A stretch of DNA of 64,000 bases from Tahibacter aquaticus (GTDB lineage Bacteria; Pseudomonadota; Gammaproteobacteria; Xanthomonadales; Rhodanobacteraceae). This document shows, in pieces, positions 60,430 to 64,000 of this stretch. Numbering within the stretch: the first letter of the stretch is position 1; each line of letters starts with the position of its first letter. The notes beneath the pieces are model-generated. The model worked only from the letters and a program-made list of their open reading frames with translations. It was not told the DNA's origin and did not search any database. The DNA lies in contig NZ_SNZH01000001.1 of the NCBI RefSeq assembly GCF_004363655.1, positions 240,569-304,568 on the forward strand, written 5' to 3'. Both the position numbers and the translations under genes were made by a program.

Positions 60430-60582
60430 GGTTCACTCCTTGGGGTTGAAAATGAATCCCTTCGTGCAGAAGGGGAAATTGCGGGGCTGGGGCCGGTCTT
60501 GCCGGGCCAGTCCGGTGAAGCAACGGAGCGCAGATTACGGTCCGCGTATCCATGGGTCCAATCAATTGATAGCATCACGACG

Positions 60583-60597
60583 ATAGACCTGGGCTAT
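60583..60597. promoter_or_regulatory. Candidate OxyR half-site between oxyR and ahpC
   Basis: ATAG-ACCTGGG-CTAT at 60583-60597 fits the OxyR half-site pattern ATAG-N7-CTAT, and lies nine bases before the oxyR start. An additional ATAG at 60568-60571 may belong to the second half. It suits OxyR autoregulation and activation of ahpC. Confidence 0.6.
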
Positions 60598-60606
60598 GAC
60601 ATCGCC

Positions 60607-61506
60607 ATGAACCTGCGAGACCTGCGTTACCTCGTCGCTCTTGCCGAGCACAAGCATTTCGGCCGTGCTGCCGATGCCAGCTTCGTCAGCCAGCCCACCT
60701 TGTCCACCCAGATCAAAAAACTGGAAGACGAGCTGGATGTATCTCTGGTCGAACGCACGCCGCGCAAGATACTGCTGACCGAGGTCGGACGCGAGATTGC
60801 GGCGCGCGCCCGGCATGTGCTTGACGAGGTCGACCAGATCAAGGCGATCGCACGGCGCACCAAAGACCCAGAGTCGGGCACGCTGCGCCTGGGCATCTTC
60901 CCCACCCTGGGCCCGTACCTGCTGCCGCACGTGATTGCCGGCCTGCGCCGGCGGTTTCCGCGGCTGGAACTGCTGCTGATCGAGGAAAAGACCGAGACCC
61001 TGCTGCAGCGCCTGCGCGAAGGCCGCCTGGACACCGCCGTGCTGGCCTTGCCGCTGCACGACGACCAGCTGCATGCGGAAGTGCTGTTCGACGAGCCTTT
61101 CCTGCTGGCCGTGCCGCAGCAGCACCGCCTGGCCAAGCGCAAGTCGCTGAGCATGGACGACCTCGAAAGCGAAAGCCTGCTGCTGCTGGAAGACGGTCAC
61201 TGCCTGCGCGACCAGGCGCTGGACGTCTGCCAGCTGGCGGGTGCGAACGAACGCGACGGCTTCCGCGCCACCAGCCTGGAAACGCTGCGCCAGATGGTCG
61301 CGGCCAATGTCGGCATCACCTTGCTACCGCAGCTGGCCGTGCTGCCGCCGGTGGTGCAGTCCGAGGCCATCCAGCTGCTGCCGTTCCGCGGCCAGGCGCC
61401 GAGCCGGCGCATTGCGCTGATCTGGCGCAAATCCTCGGCCATGAAGGCGTTCCTGGCCACGCTGGCGGAAGAACTGAAACTGCTGACGCGCCACCTGCTG
61501 CCCTAG
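60607..61506 (+). CDS. oxyR: Peroxide-sensing regulator OxyR
   Basis: A 299-residue LysR-family activator. The N-terminal wHTH is MNLRDLRYLVALAEHKHFGR, then AADASFVSQPTLSTQIKKLE. The redox pair lies in LEDGHCLRDQALDVCQLAG; counting from the start gives Cys199 and Cys208, the same numbers as E. coli OxyR. RATSLETLRQMVAANVGITL is also conserved. H2O2 forms the disulfide and activates ahpC and other defence genes. The start at 60607 fixes that numbering. Confidence 0.96.
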   Translation: MNLRDLRYLVALAEHKHFGRAADASFVSQPTLSTQIKKLEDELDVSLVERTPRKILLTEVGREIAARARHVLDEVDQIKAIARRTKDPESGTLRLGIFPTLGPYLLPHVIAGLRRRFPRLELLLIEEKTETLLQRLREGRLDTAVLALPLHDDQLHAEVLFDEPFLLAVPQQHRLAKRKSLSMDDLESESLLLLEDGHCLRDQALDVCQLAGANERDGFRATSLETLRQMVAANVGITLLPQLAVLPPVVQSEAIQLLPFRGQAPSRRIALIWRKSSAMKAFLATLAEELKLLTRHLLP

Positions 61507-61551
61507 GCAGCGCAACTGCCGCGGCGGACGCGGCAACGCCGGTCGCTGCAC

Positions 61552-63942
61552 TCAGTCGACCGCGATCACGCGCAGCTCGCGCGTGTCGCTGCGGCCATGG
61601 TCGTCGACCGCGCGCACACGATGCTGGCCCGCCACCGCAGCCTGCCAGAACAGGGTTTCGCCGCTGGCCGCCGCGCCGATGTATTCGTCGTCGACGAACC
61701 AGTACAGCTCGCGCACGCTGGCGTCGACCGTGGCGCTGAAGGCCACGCGTTCGGCCTGGCCGCCGCGCGCCCGCAGCGTATACGACGCGCCGCGCAGCGG
61801 CGAGCCGATACGTGGCGCATCGCCGCTGCCACTGCCGCCGCAATCGGCACCGGCCGGCGGCTTGCGCCGGGGAATGCCGGCCTGGGCGAACACCCGGGCC
61901 AGGTCCGATGGCCAGTATTCGTAGATCTCCGTGCGCGTGGCCGCCGCATCGAACGGCGCGCAGGCTACCTTGCCGCTGGCGATGTCGATGTTCACCGGCC
62001 TATGCACGCTGCTGACACGGATCGGCGATTTGCCCGGGATGAACCAGGTCAGGCCGCGCTGCGGACACCAGGCATTCGGCAGGTCGCCGCTGGCCAGGCA
62101 CACTTCCACTTTGCGCAGATGTGCAGGAATGGTCCAGGCCGGCTCGGCCAGCTGCCGGTCCTGTGCCAAAATTGCATCGGCAATGCGGAAGAACAGCGGC
62201 GCCGCCGTTTCCACGCCGATGAGTGCCGGATTGCCGGCGCCGTCGAAGTTGCCCATCCACACCACGAGCACGTAGGGGCCGAAGCTGCCCGCGGTCCAGG
62301 CATCGCGAAACCCCCAGGAAGTGCCGGTTTTCCAATAGATAGGCAGGCGTGCCGGCGTCGCCGTGGTGGCCTCGTCCGGGCGCGGGTTCTGCCGCAGCAT
62401 GTCGAGAGTCATGAAACTGGCTTCTTCGCTGAGCAGGCGCACGCCGGCGGCCGGCGGCGCATCCGCGCGCAGGCGCAGGGGCTTGAGTTCGCCGCGGTTG
62501 CTCAGCATGGCGTAAAGCGTGGCGAGTTCCTGCAGGCTCACCTCGCCACCGCCGAGCACCAGGGCCAGGCCATAGTGGCGCTCGCTGGCCATGCGCGCGA
62601 TGCCGGCGCGCTTGAGAAAAGTATACAAGTTCGGCTCGGCCAGCTGCGCGGCAACCCATACAGCGGGAATATTGCGGCTGCGGATCAGCGCCTCGGTGGC
62701 GGTGACCGGGCCGAGAAAACGGCCGTCGTAGTTTTCCGGCGTGAACGGCCCGAACGAGGACGGCACGTCGCGCAGCACCGTGCGCGGATGCAGCACGCCC
62801 TGGTCCAGGCCCAGCGCGTAGATGAACGGCTTCAGCGTCGAACCGGGCGAACGCTTGGCGGCCGTGCCGTTGACCTGGCCGGCAATCGCCGCATCGGCAT
62901 AGTCGGCCGAACCCACCAGGGCGCGCACGCTCATGTCACGCGTATCGACCAGCAGTGCCGCGGCATTGTCCAGACCGCGGGCGTGTTCGCGCTGCAGGGT
63001 TTCGCGCACTTGCCGCTCCAGCGTGCGCTGCAGCACCGGGTCTATGGTCGTCTCCAGCCGCGGCCTGTGTTCGCCAGCCATATGCGCCTCGCGCAGTACC
63101 TGCTCCACCGCGTGCGGCGCCAGGAACGGCAGCTGCGCCGGCGTGCGAAGGTTCAGCGGCATGCGCATCAGCGCGTCGCTGCCGGCGTCCTGCGCATGCC
63201 GCTCGCGCCAGCGCGCGTACAGGCGTTCGCGTGCCTGGCGCAGGCCGGCATTGAGGCCGTCGGGCGTATCCGCCGCCGCATCACGGGCACGCCGGGTCGG
63301 GTCTTGCGGTAATACCGCCAGCGCCAGCGCCTCGGGCAGGGCCAGCTGCTGCGGCTGCTTGCCGAAATACACCAGGCTGGCCGCGCCTACGCCTTCGACA
63401 TTGCGGCCGTAGGGCGCGAAGTTCAGATACGCTTCCAGAATGTCATTTTTGGAATAGCGCAATTCCAGCCAGACCGCGCGCAGCACCTGTTCGGCCTTGC
63501 CAGCCGGGCTGCGCGTATTCAGCCGGTACATCAGCCGCGCCAGCTGCATGGTCAGGGTGGAGCCGCCCTGGCGATTGCCGCCCTGTACGTAACTGACCCA
63601 GGCACCGCGCACGAGGCTGAGCGGATTGAAGCCCGGATGCCAGCGGAACCAGGCGTCCTCGTGCAGCAGTACCGCATCGACCAGCGTGGGCGGCATCTGC
63701 GCCAGCGGCACCCACTGGCGGTACTTGTCGTCCGCGCTCAGGGTCAGGCGCAGCAACTCGCCGTTGCGTCCGTAGACGGCAGTGGACGAGCTGGCCTGGG
63801 CCGACAGCGGCGGGTGTGGATAAAGACGGATGCCGAGCAACAGCAGGGCGAGCAACAGCAGCCCGGCGATCACGTTCTGCCAGCGCACCAGCAAACGCCA
63901 GAGGCAACCAGACAAATTGCGCAACGAGGAAACGAAGGTCAT
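61552..63942 (-). CDS. pbpC: Penicillin-binding protein 1C
   Basis: A 796-residue bifunctional peptidoglycan synthase of PBP1C type. It has an N-terminal membrane anchor (VIAGLLLLALLLLGIRLYPH), a GT51 transglycosylase domain with the catalytic Glu in LLHEDAWFRWHPGFNP and GGSTLTMQLARLM, and a transpeptidase domain with SPGSTLKPFIY (SxxK), SRNIPAVW (SxN) and KTGTSWGFRDAW (KTG). The C-terminal BiPBP_C domain (PLRGASYTLRARGGQAERVA) is the PBP1C mark. Its ATG overlaps a possible upstream stop (see next entry). Confidence 0.95.
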   Translation of the reverse strand: MTFVSSLRNLSGCLWRLLVRWQNVIAGLLLLALLLLGIRLYPHPPLSAQASSSTAVYGRNGELLRLTLSADDKYRQWVPLAQMPPTLVDAVLLHEDAWFRWHPGFNPLSLVRGAWVSYVQGGNRQGGSTLTMQLARLMYRLNTRSPAGKAEQVLRAVWLELRYSKNDILEAYLNFAPYGRNVEGVGAASLVYFGKQPQQLALPEALALAVLPQDPTRRARDAAADTPDGLNAGLRQARERLYARWRERHAQDAGSDALMRMPLNLRTPAQLPFLAPHAVEQVLREAHMAGEHRPRLETTIDPVLQRTLERQVRETLQREHARGLDNAAALLVDTRDMSVRALVGSADYADAAIAGQVNGTAAKRSPGSTLKPFIYALGLDQGVLHPRTVLRDVPSSFGPFTPENYDGRFLGPVTATEALIRSRNIPAVWVAAQLAEPNLYTFLKRAGIARMASERHYGLALVLGGGEVSLQELATLYAMLSNRGELKPLRLRADAPPAAGVRLLSEEASFMTLDMLRQNPRPDEATTATPARLPIYWKTGTSWGFRDAWTAGSFGPYVLVVWMGNFDGAGNPALIGVETAAPLFFRIADAILAQDRQLAEPAWTIPAHLRKVEVCLASGDLPNAWCPQRGLTWFIPGKSPIRVSSVHRPVNIDIASGKVACAPFDAAATRTEIYEYWPSDLARVFAQAGIPRRKPPAGADCGGSGSGDAPRIGSPLRGASYTLRARGGQAERVAFSATVDASVRELYWFVDDEYIGAAASGETLFWQAAVAGQHRVRAVDDHGRSDTRELRVIAVD

Positions 63943-64000
63943 TGCATGTCGCTGGACAAGCTCATGCCGGGGGACAGGACGACACCATCCCCACCCAGCC
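63939..64000 (-). CDS. Possible C-terminus of the gene upstream of pbpC (cut by window edge)
   Basis: On the minus strand a frame is open from the window edge to a TGA at 63941-63939, overlapping the pbpC ATG in the ATGA style used throughout this region. It reads LGGDGVVLSPGMSLSSDMQ. In many gammaproteobacteria the gene before pbpC encodes an alpha-2-macroglobulin (YfhM); nineteen residues are too few to identify it. Confidence 0.4.
   Translation of the reverse strand, partial: LGGDGVVLSPGMSLSSDMQ

Overview
The window reads as a chromosomal segment of a high-GC gammaproteobacterium. The gene set points to the order Lysobacterales (Xanthomonadales), perhaps near Rhodanobacteraceae. The supporting features are a pilE-fimT-pilV-pilW-pilX-pilY1 minor pilin cluster, divergent oxyR/ahpC-ahpD with an OxyR of E. 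coli cysteine numbering, a RegB/RegA pair, an S8 protease with PKD, PPC and P domains, and GTP-type PEP carboxykinase. This placement is inference, because no rRNA or tRNA gene is present. Genes are dense and many neighbours overlap by 1 to 4 bases (ATGA or TGATG), so translational coupling is common. No insertion sequence, integrase, phage gene or CRISPR array was seen.

Layout. 1-4327 (minus): type IV pilus minor pilins and the start of PilY1. 4328-5354: about 1 kb with no gene I can support. 5355-7992: apaG-apaH facing thyA-folA. 8141-20236 (plus): GYF/AIM24 protein, RegB/RegA-like two-component pair, a three-gene MdtABC-like RND efflux operon without an outer-membrane channel, moaB and ppk2. 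20246-20423: two inverted copies of a REP-like element around a strong terminator. 20421-22427 (minus): yihY-tlpA-acyP. 22524-25772 (plus): wrbA, DUF2069, an AidB-like acyl-CoA dehydrogenase and kptA. 25896-30446 (minus): a one-domain asparaginase-like protein, a hairpin-rich stretch that may be a structured RNA, the secreted S8 protease and a small membrane protein.

30798-41204: a REC-GGDEF-EAL protein that appears catalytically dead, a 115-bp tandem repeat built from terminator-like hairpins, a pair of tandem paralogous membrane proteins, sufT, a MocR regulator divergent from a PNPOx-fold and GNAT pair, a membrane protein and a TPR-sulfotransferase. 41283-46073 (minus): pckG, a histone-deacetylase-like protein, and an ECF sigma / anti-sigma / DUF4097 module. 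46206-50942: a TetR regulator divergent from an alpha/beta hydrolase, fadE and a hotdog-fold protein. 51009-56038: a Pycsar-effector-like membrane protein without its cyclase, an M1 aminopeptidase, a second DUF4097-like protein and a spermidine-synthase-like methyltransferase. 56621-59049: a four-gene operon with a protein of unknown family, an MglA/CvnD-like GTPase and two Roadblock/LC7 proteins. 59181-64000: ahpC-ahpD, oxyR and pbpC.

The best candidates for undescribed biology are the GTPase/Roadblock operon with its unknown lead gene (56.6-59.0 kb), the hairpin-rich region at 26.5-26.94 kb, the hairpin minisatellite at 33.5-33.97 kb with the paralogous membrane pair beside it, and the REP-like element that supplies the stop codons of folA and acyP.
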